In this document: one piece after another, positions 36,078 to 45,593 of the stretch
Numbering within the stretch: position 1 is the first letter of the stretch
Layout of the letters: each line of letters starts with the position of its first letter
DNA from: Flavipsychrobacter sp.
GTDB taxonomy: Bacteria; Bacteroidota; Bacteroidia; Chitinophagales; Chitinophagaceae
Length of the DNA stretch: 64,000 nt
Direction of reading: 5' to 3'
Assembly (NCBI GenBank): GCA_031292525.1
Contig: JARLGY010000018.1
Span: 62,001-126,000, forward strand
Program-made: the position numbers and the translations under genes
The notes under the pieces: model-generated
Seen by the model: only the letters and a program-made list of their open reading frames with translations
What the model was told of the DNA's origin: nothing
The model's database searches: none

Positions 36078-38282
36078 CTAGCTATTCACCAGGTTACCAA
36101 GGGCATTATCATACGCCTCTTTCCAATCACTTATATAGCCCCAAGCCACATCATCTATATGTATCTCACCAGTTGCGTTCACATGCCCTATCTTGGTATG
36201 CGGTATGTTCTTTAGTTCAGCCTCAAACAACTGCTGTATGAAAGGATTGATACTCACAACCACACGACTCTGTCCTTCGCCAAACAACCATGCATCTTTG
36301 CGTATGCTTGGGTCTGTTGCTACGCTAAAGCCCAAACCGTTAGTCATAGCGCTCTCCAGCAAGCATGCAAACAATCCCCCTTCCGATACATCGTGTACTG
36401 AGTTCACCAGTTTTTGGCCTATCAGCTTTTGTATCGTCTGCTGTAGTTTGTATTCTTCTTCCAGTTCAAAATATGGTGCCGGGCTCAGGCTCACACCTTG
36501 TATATGGTGCAGGTATTCAGAACAGTTGATATCGTTGTGGCTGGTACCTATTACATATACCAGGTCACCTGCTTTTTTAAAGTTCAGCGTCATTTTCTGG
36601 TCCAGCGATTCTAATACACCCACCATACCTATTGTAGGGGTTGGGTACACAGGGCCGTCTTCGCTCTGGTTATAAAAGCTCACATTACCACCGGTTACCG
36701 GAGTATTGAATTTTTCGCAAGCAGCGCCCATCCCTTTTATGGCATGTACAAACTGGTAATATACTTCCGGGTTATAAGGGTTACCAAAGTTTAGGCAGTT
36801 GGTTACACCAACTGGTAGTCCGCCACTACATACTATGTTACGTGCAGCCTCGCTCACCGCTATCATAGTACCCTTGTAAGGGTCTGCATACACGTACCTG
36901 CTATTACAATCAGTTGTTACAGCCAGTGCTTTTGGTGTACCATGCACACGCACTACTGCCGCATCGCTTGGGGCGTTGGTGTGCGTATTGCCGGTACCCA
37001 CCATGCTGTCATATTGCTCATATATCCACTTCTTGCTGGCAATATTCGGCAATTGTACCAGTTGATAAGCTATATCGCGCAGGTCGGCAGGTATAGCTAC
37101 TGAGTTTATATCAAACTTAGCAATTTCTGTCAGGTACTTAGGTGTAGTATATTCTCTTTCATACACAGGTGCACCGCCGCCCAATACCATACTTTCAGCA
37201 GGTACATCGGCAACCAGTTCACCGTTCATGTAGTACTTTAGGTTTTTATCTGTGGTCACTTCGCCTATTTGCACACAGTGTATATCCCATTTGTCAAATA
37301 TCTGCTGTATCTCAGCTTCATGCCCTTTCTTCACTACTATCAGCATGCGCTCCTGGCTTTCGCTCAGCAGCATTTCCCATGGCTTCATATTGGCCTGGCG
37401 TGTTGGCACTTTATCCAGGTGTATTATCATACCATGCTCACCTTTGGCGCTCATTTCGCTGGTACTGCAGGTTATTCCCGCTGCACCCATATCTTGCATA
37501 CCTATAACGGCGCTGGTCTGTAAAACTTCCAGGCACGCTTCCAGCAGTTTCTTTTCTTCAAATGGATCGCCCACCTGTACTGCCGGCAGTTTTTCCGCAC
37601 TGTTCTCGCTAATGTCAGCCGATGCAAACGACGCACCACCTATACCATCCTTACCTGTAGATGCACCCACTATAAACACTGGGTTACCTGCACCATAAGA
37701 GGTCGCTGAAGCGGTTTGTCCCACTCGTACCACACCTACACTCATGGCATTCACCAATGGGTTGGTTTGGTAGCAGCTTTCAAAGTATGCTTCACCCGCC
37801 ACTGTTGGTACACCAAAGCAGTTGCCATAGTGGCCTATGCCTTTTACCACCCCTTTCAGCAGGTGTTTTGTTTTTGCATTGTCCATCTCGCCAAAGCGTA
37901 GCGAGTTCAGCGATGCTATTGGACGGGCGCCCATCGTAAATATATCCCTATGTATACCACCTACACCCGTAGCCGCCCCCTGGAAGGGTTCTATTGCAGA
38001 TGGGTGATTATGCGACTCTATTTTAAATACGCATGCCCAGCCATCGCCTATATCTACCAGGCCGGCATTTTCTTCCCCTGCCTTCACTAGTAACCTATCT
38101 CCGTCACGTGGCAGTGTTTTCAGCCATTTTATCGAGTTCTTGTAACTGCAATGCTCGCTCCACATTACCGAGTACATAGCTGTTTCAGTAAAGTTGGGCG
38201 TACGACCCAGCACTTCCTTTAGTTTTTCAAATTCATCTTCCCGAAGCCCTAATTTAACTGCCTGTTCTAATGTTGCCTGCAT
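36078..38282 (-). CDS. purL: Phosphoribosylformylglycinamidine synthase subunit PurL
   Basis: A 734-residue PurL of the small type that works with separate PurQ and PurS. It converts FGAR to FGAM with ATP and glutamine-derived ammonia in purine synthesis. Recognisable segments are MYSVMWSEHCSYKNS, KIESHNHPSAIEPFQGAATGVGGI, GVPTVAGE, VQVGDPFEEKKLLEACL, MQDMGAAGITCSTSEM, AMDTDCNSRYVY-type loop (AVTTDCNSRYVYADP), and NVSFYNQ. The domain order is AIRS-N, AIRS-C, AIRS-N, AIRS-C. No glutaminase domain is fused, which fits the small form. It is monocistronic, bounded by terminators. No purine riboswitch is evident in the ~215 bases upstream. Confidence 0.96.
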   Translation of the reverse strand: MQATLEQAVKLGLREDEFEKLKEVLGRTPNFTETAMYSVMWSEHCSYKNSIKWLKTLPRDGDRLLVKAGEENAGLVDIGDGWACVFKIESHNHPSAIEPFQGAATGVGGIHRDIFTMGARPIASLNSLRFGEMDNAKTKHLLKGVVKGIGHYGNCFGVPTVAGEAYFESCYQTNPLVNAMSVGVVRVGQTASATSYGAGNPVFIVGASTGKDGIGGASFASADISENSAEKLPAVQVGDPFEEKKLLEACLEVLQTSAVIGMQDMGAAGITCSTSEMSAKGEHGMIIHLDKVPTRQANMKPWEMLLSESQERMLIVVKKGHEAEIQQIFDKWDIHCVQIGEVTTDKNLKYYMNGELVADVPAESMVLGGGAPVYEREYTTPKYLTEIAKFDINSVAIPADLRDIAYQLVQLPNIASKKWIYEQYDSMVGTGNTHTNAPSDAAVVRVHGTPKALAVTTDCNSRYVYADPYKGTMIAVSEAARNIVCSGGLPVGVTNCLNFGNPYNPEVYYQFVHAIKGMGAACEKFNTPVTGGNVSFYNQSEDGPVYPTPTIGMVGVLESLDQKMTLNFKKAGDLVYVIGTSHNDINCSEYLHHIQGVSLSPAPYFELEEEYKLQQTIQKLIGQKLVNSVHDVSEGGLFACLLESAMTNGLGFSVATDPSIRKDAWLFGEGQSRVVVSINPFIQQLFEAELKNIPHTKIGHVNATGEIHIDDVAWGYISDWKEAYDNALGNLVNS

Positions 38283-38433
38283 TGTGTATAATTGGTTGAT
38301 GGTGCGACTATCTTACACGTCACCTGTATTTTTAAAGTGCAAAAATATTAAAAGTGGATTTGTTTTCAGGATATTTATAAAACCTGCAACATATTAAACA
38401 ATAATACACCTCAAAACAGACGTTATTTTACAT

Positions 38434-38472
38434 AAAGAGAGCTGTCCCTCACCGAAACAGCCCTCTTTTTTT
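38434..38472. terminator. Terminator downstream of the OmpA-like gene
   Basis: The stem AAAGAG-GCTGT/ACAGC-CTCTTT, with one mismatch and an 11-base loop, is flanked by AAAG on one side and a seven-T run on the other. It lies beyond the stop of the minus-strand OmpA-like gene and 150 bases upstream of purL. Confidence 0.7.
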
Positions 38473-38497
38473 ATATATTTATATTTTATATTAAAAT

Positions 38498-39016
38498 CTA
38501 CTTCCCTTCATATATCACAAATTCCACCCTGCGGTTCGCTTGTCGCCCTTCAGGAGTTTTGTTGGACATTATCGGGTTTGCCGAACCCAAACCGTGGGTT
38601 ACAATGCGGGTATTTCCAACACCATCGGTTTCCAGGGTATTTTTTGCGTTTTCAGCCCTTCTCTTCGATAAAGATAGGTTCACTTCATCGGTCCCTGTGT
38701 TGTCAGTATATCCGTTTACAATAACATGCACCAGGCAGTAGTCCCTCAAGGTGTTGGCAAACCGCTCCATAGATGGTAGTGCTTGTGCTTTCACCTGGTC
38801 TTTATCAAAGTCAAACATCACCAGTTCAGGATACACTACCCTTACCGTATCGCCTGCCTTACTTACGTCTGCATCTTTTATATGCCTTTTCAAGTCCCTT
38901 TTCAGGGTACTCATATATCTTCTGTTGGTTACTTTTTTAGAAGTGTGGCAAGCGGTCATCGATGTCAACATCGTTACGGCTACAAGTAAAACGCTTAAAA
39001 ACTTTGTGGTTCGCAT
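38498..39016 (-). CDS. OmpA-family lipoprotein
   Basis: A 172-residue protein. A lipoprotein signal ending MTAC (lipid-attached Cys23) precedes a short basic linker and a C-terminal OmpA-like peptidoglycan-binding domain. The domain shows MFDFDKDQVKAQAL, VNGYTDNTGTDEVNLSLSKRRAENA (the Asp and Arg that bind meso-diaminopimelate), and GSANPIMSNKTPEGRQANRRVEFVI. It is predicted to tether the outer membrane to the wall (Pal-like). The YARHG lipoprotein gene upstream on the same strand ends in its own terminator, so this gene is probably separate. Confidence 0.9.
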   Translation of the reverse strand: MRTTKFLSVLLVAVTMLTSMTACHTSKKVTNRRYMSTLKRDLKRHIKDADVSKAGDTVRVVYPELVMFDFDKDQVKAQALPSMERFANTLRDYCLVHVIVNGYTDNTGTDEVNLSLSKRRAENAKNTLETDGVGNTRIVTHGLGSANPIMSNKTPEGRQANRRVEFVIYEGK

Positions 39017-39099
39017 ATGTATTAGTGTTTAGTTCTAATAGGTTACCAAATAAAACCGTGCCCACTATAATGGTTCGGGGATATCCCAAACAAAGAAAA

Positions 39100-39128
39100 T
39101 GCCACTCACAATAGTATCGCGAGTGGCA
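39100..39128 (-). terminator. Terminator after the YARHG lipoprotein gene
   Basis: An 8-bp stem TGCCACTC/GAGTGGCA followed on the minus strand by ATTTTCTTTG, 18 bases beyond the YARHG stop. Confidence 0.78.
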
Positions 39129-39146
39129 AAGAACTTACTTAATAAA

Positions 39147-39737
39147 TTAAGCGGGTATCTGTGGCGTATATTTATACGCCTTTATAAAGGCTACATTCCG
39201 CCTTTCTGTAGGCGATAATTTACTATCTACGTTGTCTGCACCACCTTTATACCAACCTTGGTGACTAAAGTGGTTTTGCAGGTCGCTGTCAGTAAATCGC
39301 ATACCGTGGCGCGCATATATTTCGTTCAGCATCACTTTCAGTCCCCATTCACTCAGGAATTTAAGATCCTTTTCGGTCAGCACCCTTGCACTTCCTTCCG
39401 GAAATTCTCCCGGGTATTTGGCATGCAGGTCAGCAGGTATAGTATGTGCTTTTTTCATTTTATAAAAGGTTCTTCCCGTACTTGCACTACTATTTTCGTT
39501 TCCTCCTCCCAATGTAGCATTATTAATACTAGCAGTGTCAGTTGTGGTAGTTGTAGTGGTACTTCCGCCTGTAGCATTTTTTAAACTGTCCAGCAAAACG
39601 TTTATACGCGTGTCCCGGCTTGCTATTTCCCGTTGCAGGCTATCCGTACTGGTAGCACAGTTATTTCCGCCCATATCGCTCTTGCACGATGCAAACAATA
39701 TTGCGGTAACAGATAAAATGAGAAGTGGTTTGATCAT
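39147..39737 (-). CDS. YARHG-domain lipoprotein
   Basis: A 196-residue protein. The lipoprotein signal ends at LFASC (Cys18). It is followed by a Ser/Thr/Asn-rich linker including TTTTTTTD, then a YARHG domain (~110-196) built around LNEIYARHGMRFTDSDLQNHF and ending in RRNVAFIKAYKY. The YARHG domain is an extracellular module of unknown biochemical role, usually in lipoproteins or at the ends of penicillin-binding-like and signalling proteins. It is predicted to be anchored in a membrane facing the periplasm or surface. It is transcribed alone between two terminators. Confidence 0.85.
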   Translation of the reverse strand: MIKPLLILSVTAILFASCKSDMGGNNCATSTDSLQREIASRDTRINVLLDSLKNATGGSTTTTTTTDTASINNATLGGGNENSSASTGRTFYKMKKAHTIPADLHAKYPGEFPEGSARVLTEKDLKFLSEWGLKVMLNEIYARHGMRFTDSDLQNHFSHQGWYKGGADNVDSKLSPTERRNVAFIKAYKYTPQIPA

Positions 39738-39814
39738 GATTAAGTGATTTTAATTGTGATAAAATATCAATATAAAAACCATCATAAAAAAACTGTGCCC
39801 CGCACTTTACACAA

Positions 39815-39846
39815 TAAAAAAGCGGATGGCTTTTCAAACCATCCGC
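39815..39846 (-). terminator. Terminator after the M3 peptidase gene
   Basis: A perfect 8-bp stem GCGGATGG/CCATCCGC with a 9-base loop, followed on the minus strand by TTTTTTATT. It lies 26 bases beyond the M3 peptidase stop. Confidence 0.88.
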
Positions 39847-39871
39847 AATATTTATATTCCAAAGTTATTCT

Positions 39872-41602
39872 TTATCCTTTCACCCCTGCCGCCACCAGTG
39901 CGTCCTTTACAAACGATCCCAATTCTTTTACATACGCTGGCGAGAAATCAAATTTAATCCCCGCAGTCGCGTATAGCTCTTTAAGTGTTTTAGTGTAGCC
40001 AAGGCTTAAAGCTTTCATATAGTTGTCCAGTGCCTGCTCTTTATTCTGGCGATATTGGCGCCACATAGCTATCGCACCCAGTTGGGCTATACCATATTCT
40101 ATATAGTAGAATGGCACTTCAAACAAGTGCAGTTGCTTCTGCCAGAAGTTGGTACGGTACTCTTCAAATCCGCTCCAGTCTGTAATACCGGTCGAGAATT
40201 CATTCAGTATAGCCAGCCATTGTGTCTCACGTTCTTCATTGGTATGACCTGGGTGTGTATATAACCAGTGTTGGAATTTATCTATAGTAGCTATCCATGG
40301 CAATACAGATATCACTCGTTCCAGTTCTTCAAGCTGTGCACGTTTTAGTTCAGTCTCGTTAAAGAATACATCCCAGTGCTCCATGCTAAACAGCTCCATA
40401 CTCATACTGGCCAGCTCTGCTATTTCCATTGGGTATTCCTTAAAGGCACTCAGCTTCAGCGGATGCGACAAGAACGAATGCACCGCATGGCCACCTTCAT
40501 GCATCATCGTGATCACGTCGCCAATAGTTCCGGCAGCATTCATAAATATAAAGGGTACACCTGTTTCTGCCAGCGGGCAGTTATAGCCACCGGGTGCTTT
40601 GCCTTTGCGGCTCTCCAGGTCCAGGCGCTTCATGTCGGTCATAGTATCCAGGCATTTGCTGAAGTATGGGCGCAACCGGCTAAACACCTCTGCCGCTTTT
40701 TCAGAAAGTTCTTGCCCTGTTTCAAATGGGCGCAGTGGTTGGGTACCTACTGGTTCAGCATCACTATCCCATGGCCGCATTACGTCCAGTCCCAGGCGTT
40801 GCTGCCTGTATTTTATCAGCATCGTTTGTAGTGGCATTATATGCTCGCGTACCGCATCATGAAATGCGTAGCAGTCTTCAGGGGTATAATCAAACCGCCC
40901 CAGTTCCTTAAATTTATAATCCCTATAATTCTCAAAGCCTGCATTCACAGCTATCTGCTGTCTTATCACGAGCAGTTTATTAAATAGTTCATTCAGTTGG
41001 TCCTTATCCTGCATGCGGCGTGCAGCCACTGCTCTAAATGTTTTTTCGCGTAGTTCACGGTCTGGATTTTGCAAAAATTTTGCGGCCTGTTGCAGCGTAT
41101 ATTCCTTACTATCTATCTCTACGCTCATTTTTGCGCTTATAGCGCCATATTGTTGTGCAAGCACGCTTGCCTCTGCCTGCAGCGCCACGTTCTCTGGCCG
41201 GTACAGTTGTATGGCGGTACCTACGCTACGTAAATAAGGAAAGTATTGTGCCGTATCCAGTTCCTTTGCGTAAGGGCTTTCCTGTAGTTTTTTGTTCAGT
41301 TCAAAACCATAGGGCTTCATATGCGGTTCTATCTCCATACAGAAGTAAGTAAACGCATCTTCGTATTCTTTATTCTCTGTATAGCAGGTCATATTTATCT
41401 GGCGCCACGCAGCATCTTCGCTTATCACTGCTTCCAGTTCGCTTATATCAGCCAGCCATTCTTCCAGTTCTTTTTTATTATTTATAGTCCGGTTTTGCAA
41501 TTGTTCAAAGTAAGGTTGCAGCGCATCCCATGTAGTTACTTTAAAGTCTTCTGGCAAAAATGTCCGTATCGGTTTTTCTATTGCTACAAAAGTGGTATCC
41601 AT
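39872..41602 (-). CDS. M3 family oligoendopeptidase (PepF-like)
   Basis: A 576-residue cytoplasmic zinc peptidase with no signal peptide. The HEXXH motif is HEGGH at 368-372 (TMMHEGGHAVHSFLSH), with the third ligand Glu expected in the following helix (EYPMEIAELASMSMELF). The C-terminal FYYIEYGIAQLGAIAMWRQY is the conserved M3 substrate-binding stretch with its Tyr pair. Members degrade short peptides. It is monocistronic, ending in a strong terminator, and divergent from radA across a 377-base gap. Length matches the family. Confidence 0.93.
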   Translation of the reverse strand: MDTTFVAIEKPIRTFLPEDFKVTTWDALQPYFEQLQNRTINNKKELEEWLADISELEAVISEDAAWRQINMTCYTENKEYEDAFTYFCMEIEPHMKPYGFELNKKLQESPYAKELDTAQYFPYLRSVGTAIQLYRPENVALQAEASVLAQQYGAISAKMSVEIDSKEYTLQQAAKFLQNPDRELREKTFRAVAARRMQDKDQLNELFNKLLVIRQQIAVNAGFENYRDYKFKELGRFDYTPEDCYAFHDAVREHIMPLQTMLIKYRQQRLGLDVMRPWDSDAEPVGTQPLRPFETGQELSEKAAEVFSRLRPYFSKCLDTMTDMKRLDLESRKGKAPGGYNCPLAETGVPFIFMNAAGTIGDVITMMHEGGHAVHSFLSHPLKLSAFKEYPMEIAELASMSMELFSMEHWDVFFNETELKRAQLEELERVISVLPWIATIDKFQHWLYTHPGHTNEERETQWLAILNEFSTGITDWSGFEEYRTNFWQKQLHLFEVPFYYIEYGIAQLGAIAMWRQYRQNKEQALDNYMKALSLGYTKTLKELYATAGIKFDFSPAYVKELGSFVKDALVAAGVKG

Positions 41603-41884
41603 ACTTTATTTATATCTTTCTTTATGCACTGCAAATTACGTTCCTGTCGTCTAGCAGAACAACTTTTTTAGAATAATATTAAGATAATATATTATTTAAT
41701 AATGCGTTTTGGACTCGGTTTCACTAACAAAGCTATGCAACTTATACACATTCTTTAATCATTAATCCTTTATAATCAATTAATAATCAATAATAAACAA
41801 AACTATTTTTATTTAAATTGCAGTTTATTAAATAGTACATATACCCCTCCCAACATTTCCTTTTTTTAAAATCGGGGGGAGTCT

Positions 41885-41892
41885 TATATTTG
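41885..41892 (+). promoter_or_regulatory. Bacteroidota -7 promoter box (TATATTTG) for the radA leader
   Basis: An exact TAnnTTTG match, with a T-rich stretch about 19 bases upstream near the -33 position. Transcription would begin around 41898-41900 and give an ~80-base leader that contains a terminator hairpin before the radA ATG. Confidence 0.55.
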
Positions 41893-41924
41893 CATCAAGT
41901 TGTGAATTTAATGGGTTAGTAAGT

Positions 41925-41963
41925 AGAGCCGCCGGATTCCTCCAGTGGCTCTTTCTTTTTTTA
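41925..41963 (+). terminator. Terminator/attenuator hairpin in the radA leader
   Basis: AGAGCC (41925-41930) pairs with GGCTCT (41947-41952); an inner G-U, C-G and GG/CC extend the stem to about ten pairs with one mismatch. The tail TTCTTTTTTTATC follows. The start codon of radA is 16 bases after the T-run. It either attenuates radA or ends a ~65-base independent small RNA. Confidence 0.7.
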
Positions 41964-41979
41964 TCTCTTCCTTTTCTCT

Positions 41980-43347
41980 ATGGCCAAAACACGATCAGCT
42001 TTTTTCTGTCAGCAATGCGGCTACGAAAGCGCAAAATGGGTGGGTAAATGCACGTCCTGCAATAGTTGGAATACTATGGTCGAGGAGATCATTATAAAGG
42101 AAGAAAAACAGAAACCTGTTGCGTGGCAAGATGAAAAGCAAAGTCCCAATAAAGCATACAGCATAGAAGATGTTATACCGCAAGACGAGGCACGTATGCA
42201 CATGCCCGATGACGAATTAAACCGTGTATTAGGCGGTGGTATGGTACCTGGCTCTGTGATATTAATAGCGGGTGAACCAGGCATTGGTAAATCAACGCTG
42301 TTCCTGCAATGCGCCTTGCAATGGAAAAACATCACAACATTATATGTATCGGGCGAGGAAAGCGCTCATCAAATAAAGCTGCGCGCCGATAGGCTGGGCA
42401 TGCACAATCCCAACCTCTTCCTGCTTACCGCTACCGATACCAACACACTCTTTCAGGAAGTAAAAAAAGTAAAACCACAATTACTAATTATAGATTCCAT
42501 TCAAACAATGGAGTCACCTTATATCGAATCTGCTGCAGGCAGTGTATCTCAGGTACGCGAATGCGCGGCAGAATTGCAGCGCTTTGCCAAAGCTTCCAAT
42601 ATTCCCGTATGCATTATAGGCCATATCACTAAAGACGGCACCATTGCCGGCCCCAAAGTGCTGGAACATATGGTCGATACAGTTTTACAGTTCGAGGGCG
42701 ACAGGCATTATGCATACCGTATTTTACGCACGCTTAAGAATAGGTTCGGTTCCACATCCGAATTGGGTATTTATGAAATGGTCGCCGCAGGCATGCGTCC
42801 TGTTACAAATCCATCCGAGATATTATTATCACAGCACGATGAAGCCCTGAGCGGAATAGCCATTGCAGCCACACTAGAGGGCTTACGCCCCATGATGGTA
42901 GAAGTGCAGGCATTGGTAACCCAGGCCGTCTATGGCACTCCGCAACGCACCGTAAGCGGTCTCGACCTCCGCAGGCTACAATTATTGCTCGCCGTTCTTG
43001 AAAAAAGAGGCGGTTTTCATTTTGGCGCAAAAGATGTTTTTGTAAATATTGCAGGTGGCTTTAAAATAGAAGATCCGTCTATTGAATTGGCATTGGTATG
43101 TTCCCTCCTCTCTTCTTTCGAAGATAAACCCCTGCCATCCAACATATGCCTGGTAGGCGAAATAGGTTTAAGTGGTGAGATACGCGCAGTAAACCGAATA
43201 GACCAACGTATAGCTGAAGCTGACAAGTTGGGCATGGATGCTATTTTCATCCCCAAAGCCAATGCCAAAGGACTTGAAGAAAAGAATTTTAAAATCGCTA
43301 TCCGCACTGTGAACAAAGTAGAAGATGTGTATCGGCTACTATTTTAG
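41980..43347 (+). CDS. radA: DNA repair protein RadA
   Basis: A 455-residue RadA (Sms). An N-terminal four-cysteine zinc finger (Cys10, 13, 24, 27) leads to the RecA-like ATPase core: Walker A GEPGIGKST at 98-106, Walker B LLIIDSIQT, and the RadA-specific KNRFG motif followed by STSELGIYEM. The C-terminal Lon-protease-like domain (without a protease site) includes GGFHFGAKDVFVNIAGGF and VGEIGLSGEIRAV. RadA is a hexameric helicase that drives branch migration in recombination. It has its own promoter, and the leader contains a terminator-like hairpin. Cytoplasmic; length normal. Confidence 0.96.
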   Translation: MAKTRSAFFCQQCGYESAKWVGKCTSCNSWNTMVEEIIIKEEKQKPVAWQDEKQSPNKAYSIEDVIPQDEARMHMPDDELNRVLGGGMVPGSVILIAGEPGIGKSTLFLQCALQWKNITTLYVSGEESAHQIKLRADRLGMHNPNLFLLTATDTNTLFQEVKKVKPQLLIIDSIQTMESPYIESAAGSVSQVRECAAELQRFAKASNIPVCIIGHITKDGTIAGPKVLEHMVDTVLQFEGDRHYAYRILRTLKNRFGSTSELGIYEMVAAGMRPVTNPSEILLSQHDEALSGIAIAATLEGLRPMMVEVQALVTQAVYGTPQRTVSGLDLRRLQLLLAVLEKRGGFHFGAKDVFVNIAGGFKIEDPSIELALVCSLLSSFEDKPLPSNICLVGEIGLSGEIRAVNRIDQRIAEADKLGMDAIFIPKANAKGLEEKNFKIAIRTVNKVEDVYRLLF

Positions 43348-43506
43348 CAATACATCTAACCCGCCGACTAATGCTCAATCTTATTTAATTTTTCAATTCT
43401 CCGCTAAATTTTTATATAAAATATCGTTTAAAAACAGTACTTTACAGGTAACATTACGTCTTTATCAATATTGCATATAGTTTGTACTTTATAAAATTGT
43501 AGCTAA

Positions 43507-45492
43507 ATGGATAAGATCAATTACATACTTATTTCTATAGGGCTATTCTTTATAGGTTTACAATGTAAAGCCCAGGTGATCACAACCGCTGCAGTTGGTA
43601 TGGCTAACCCCTATGGTATTGCTACCGACGATAGTGGTAATGTATATATTTGCGACTATGGTACGGCATGCGTAAAGAAATTAAATAAAGCAGGTATTGT
43701 TACCACATTCGCAGGCAACGGCATATTTGCATATTCAGGCGATGGCGGTCCGGCAACATCTGCAAGTATATTTGAAGTGGTTTCAGTAGCGGTCGATAAG
43801 CATCATAATGTATACATAGCAGATGGCCAGAGTGCTGTAATACGTAAAGTGAATCCGTCTGGAATCATCAGCACATTTGCCGGTACCGGTACAAGGGGGC
43901 ATTCTGGTGATGGAGGTCCTGCCACAGCTGCAAAACTAAACTTCCCGCAGGGGGTGGCTGTAGATGATGTGGGTAACGTGTATGTTGCTGACGGTTTCAA
44001 TTACGACGTTCGCAAAATTGATACGACTGGCATTATCACAACTTTTGCTGGTACAGGCACTTCAGGCTTTACCGCCGATGGAGCTGTAGCCACCATGGCT
44101 AAGTTGACTATGCCGACAGGCGTGGCCACAGACCATAATGGTAACGTTTACATTGCAGATGTTTCCATGGTCCGCAGGGTAAATGCAATAGGTATTCTTA
44201 CTACAGTCGCTGGCAATGACTCATCCGGTTACAGTGGCGATGGCGGGCCTGCAACATCCGCATTATTATCGTACGTAGAGGGCTTAACTATAGATGCCGC
44301 TGGCAATATATTTATTGCAGACGAGGATAACAATGTCATACGAAAGGTAGATAATAGCGGCATCATCACTACTGTAGCAGGTAATTCGCTGAATGCTAGT
44401 CTTGCATCAGGACAGGGCAGCTACACAGGTGATGGTGGCCTGGCAGATTCTGCCGGCTTTAATACGCCGGTAAGCGTTGCTGTCGACTCTGTCGGGAACT
44501 TGTACATATCCGATCGTTTTAATAATGCAATCCGTAAGGTATCAGCTATATCAGGCACCACACACATTTGTTTAGGCGATACCACAAAATTCAGTGTTCC
44601 TTTTACTGGCGGCATATGGTCCTCATCCGTCCCCGGTGTAGCCCGCGTTAATACAACAGGGGTGGTAACGGGCGTTGTCGCAGGCACTGCGGCCATATAT
44701 TATTCTTTAGGTGCCGACACTGCTGCTACTTCTGTGTTTGTAAATGCAACACCTTCTGCAGGTGTAATAACCGGCACAGACAGCACCTGTTTCGGAACCA
44801 TAACTTTCCTTACAGATACAATGCCGGGAGGCATGTGGTCTCTAACTAACACCAATGCAAATATATTGGGCAATAAGGTCACCCCTGTGCTACCGGGAAG
44901 AGATACTGCCATATATAAGACACATTACACTTGCGGCACCGCTACTGCACAATTCCCATTAACGTTTATTAGCCCAGATGCCGGAACTATTACGGGAGCA
45001 AGGGCCGTATGTGCTGGTGATACTATTGTTTTTTCAGATACTGCATTAGGTGGCATATGGAGTTTAGCCGATACTACAATTGCCAATATGATATCCCCTG
45101 GGGTCGTTAAAGCAATAGCTCCTGGCCTTAACGATATCGAATATACAGTTACCACGGCCCTTCCGGGCTGTGAAGCATTTGCGAGTATTTATTTTAATAT
45201 AGATTCCGCCTCACATTGCGCAGCTACAGGTTTACAAAATACTTCCATAGTCTATCACAAACTGCTTATATACCCCAATCCGGCAGGCAATAGCGTAACA
45301 ATTACGTCAGGCGTTAGTATCACTTCCCTGCACATTATAGATTGCCTTGGCACAACTATATACGCTCAAACTACTTCCGGTCAAAAAAATATCATTATTA
45401 ATACCATCAAACTTACAAGCGGCATCTACTTCGTAACCTGCGAAACTGATTTGGGAGACCGGATATGCGAAAAACTGATCATTCAGCATTAG
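43507..45492 (+). CDS. NHL-repeat secreted protein with T9SS type A sorting domain
   Basis: A 661-residue protein. The signal peptide ends near CKAQ (residue 22). About six NHL-type beta-propeller blades follow (~25-350) with recurrent FAGTGTxGxSGDGGPATxA and VAVDxxGNVYIADxxNxxIRKV units. Next come Ig-like (BIG2-type) modules, including GVARVNTTGVVTGVVAGTAAIYY, and a type A T9SS sorting domain (IYPNPAGNSVTI...; ends KLIIQH). It is predicted to be exported to the surface, where the propeller may bind protein or glycan. No catalytic residues evident. It stands alone between radA and the minus-strand SIMPL gene. Confidence 0.9.
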   Translation: MDKINYILISIGLFFIGLQCKAQVITTAAVGMANPYGIATDDSGNVYICDYGTACVKKLNKAGIVTTFAGNGIFAYSGDGGPATSASIFEVVSVAVDKHHNVYIADGQSAVIRKVNPSGIISTFAGTGTRGHSGDGGPATAAKLNFPQGVAVDDVGNVYVADGFNYDVRKIDTTGIITTFAGTGTSGFTADGAVATMAKLTMPTGVATDHNGNVYIADVSMVRRVNAIGILTTVAGNDSSGYSGDGGPATSALLSYVEGLTIDAAGNIFIADEDNNVIRKVDNSGIITTVAGNSLNASLASGQGSYTGDGGLADSAGFNTPVSVAVDSVGNLYISDRFNNAIRKVSAISGTTHICLGDTTKFSVPFTGGIWSSSVPGVARVNTTGVVTGVVAGTAAIYYSLGADTAATSVFVNATPSAGVITGTDSTCFGTITFLTDTMPGGMWSLTNTNANILGNKVTPVLPGRDTAIYKTHYTCGTATAQFPLTFISPDAGTITGARAVCAGDTIVFSDTALGGIWSLADTTIANMISPGVVKAIAPGLNDIEYTVTTALPGCEAFASIYFNIDSASHCAATGLQNTSIVYHKLLIYPNPAGNSVTITSGVSITSLHIIDCLGTTIYAQTTSGQKNIIINTIKLTSGIYFVTCETDLGDRICEKLIIQH

Positions 45493-45593
45493 CCATAAAC
45501 CGCAAACGCCGGTATATGGTCTTCTTACTAATTGGCAATGTGAATAATGTGGAGGTTGTGTATAGGGTGTAGGTTTAACAGGCCAGCCTAATC

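Noticed and set aside
41556-41570. AAAAATGTCCGT inside the M3 peptidase gene
   Set aside because: It falls in conserved coding sequence, is a single copy and is not paired; coincidence is sufficient.
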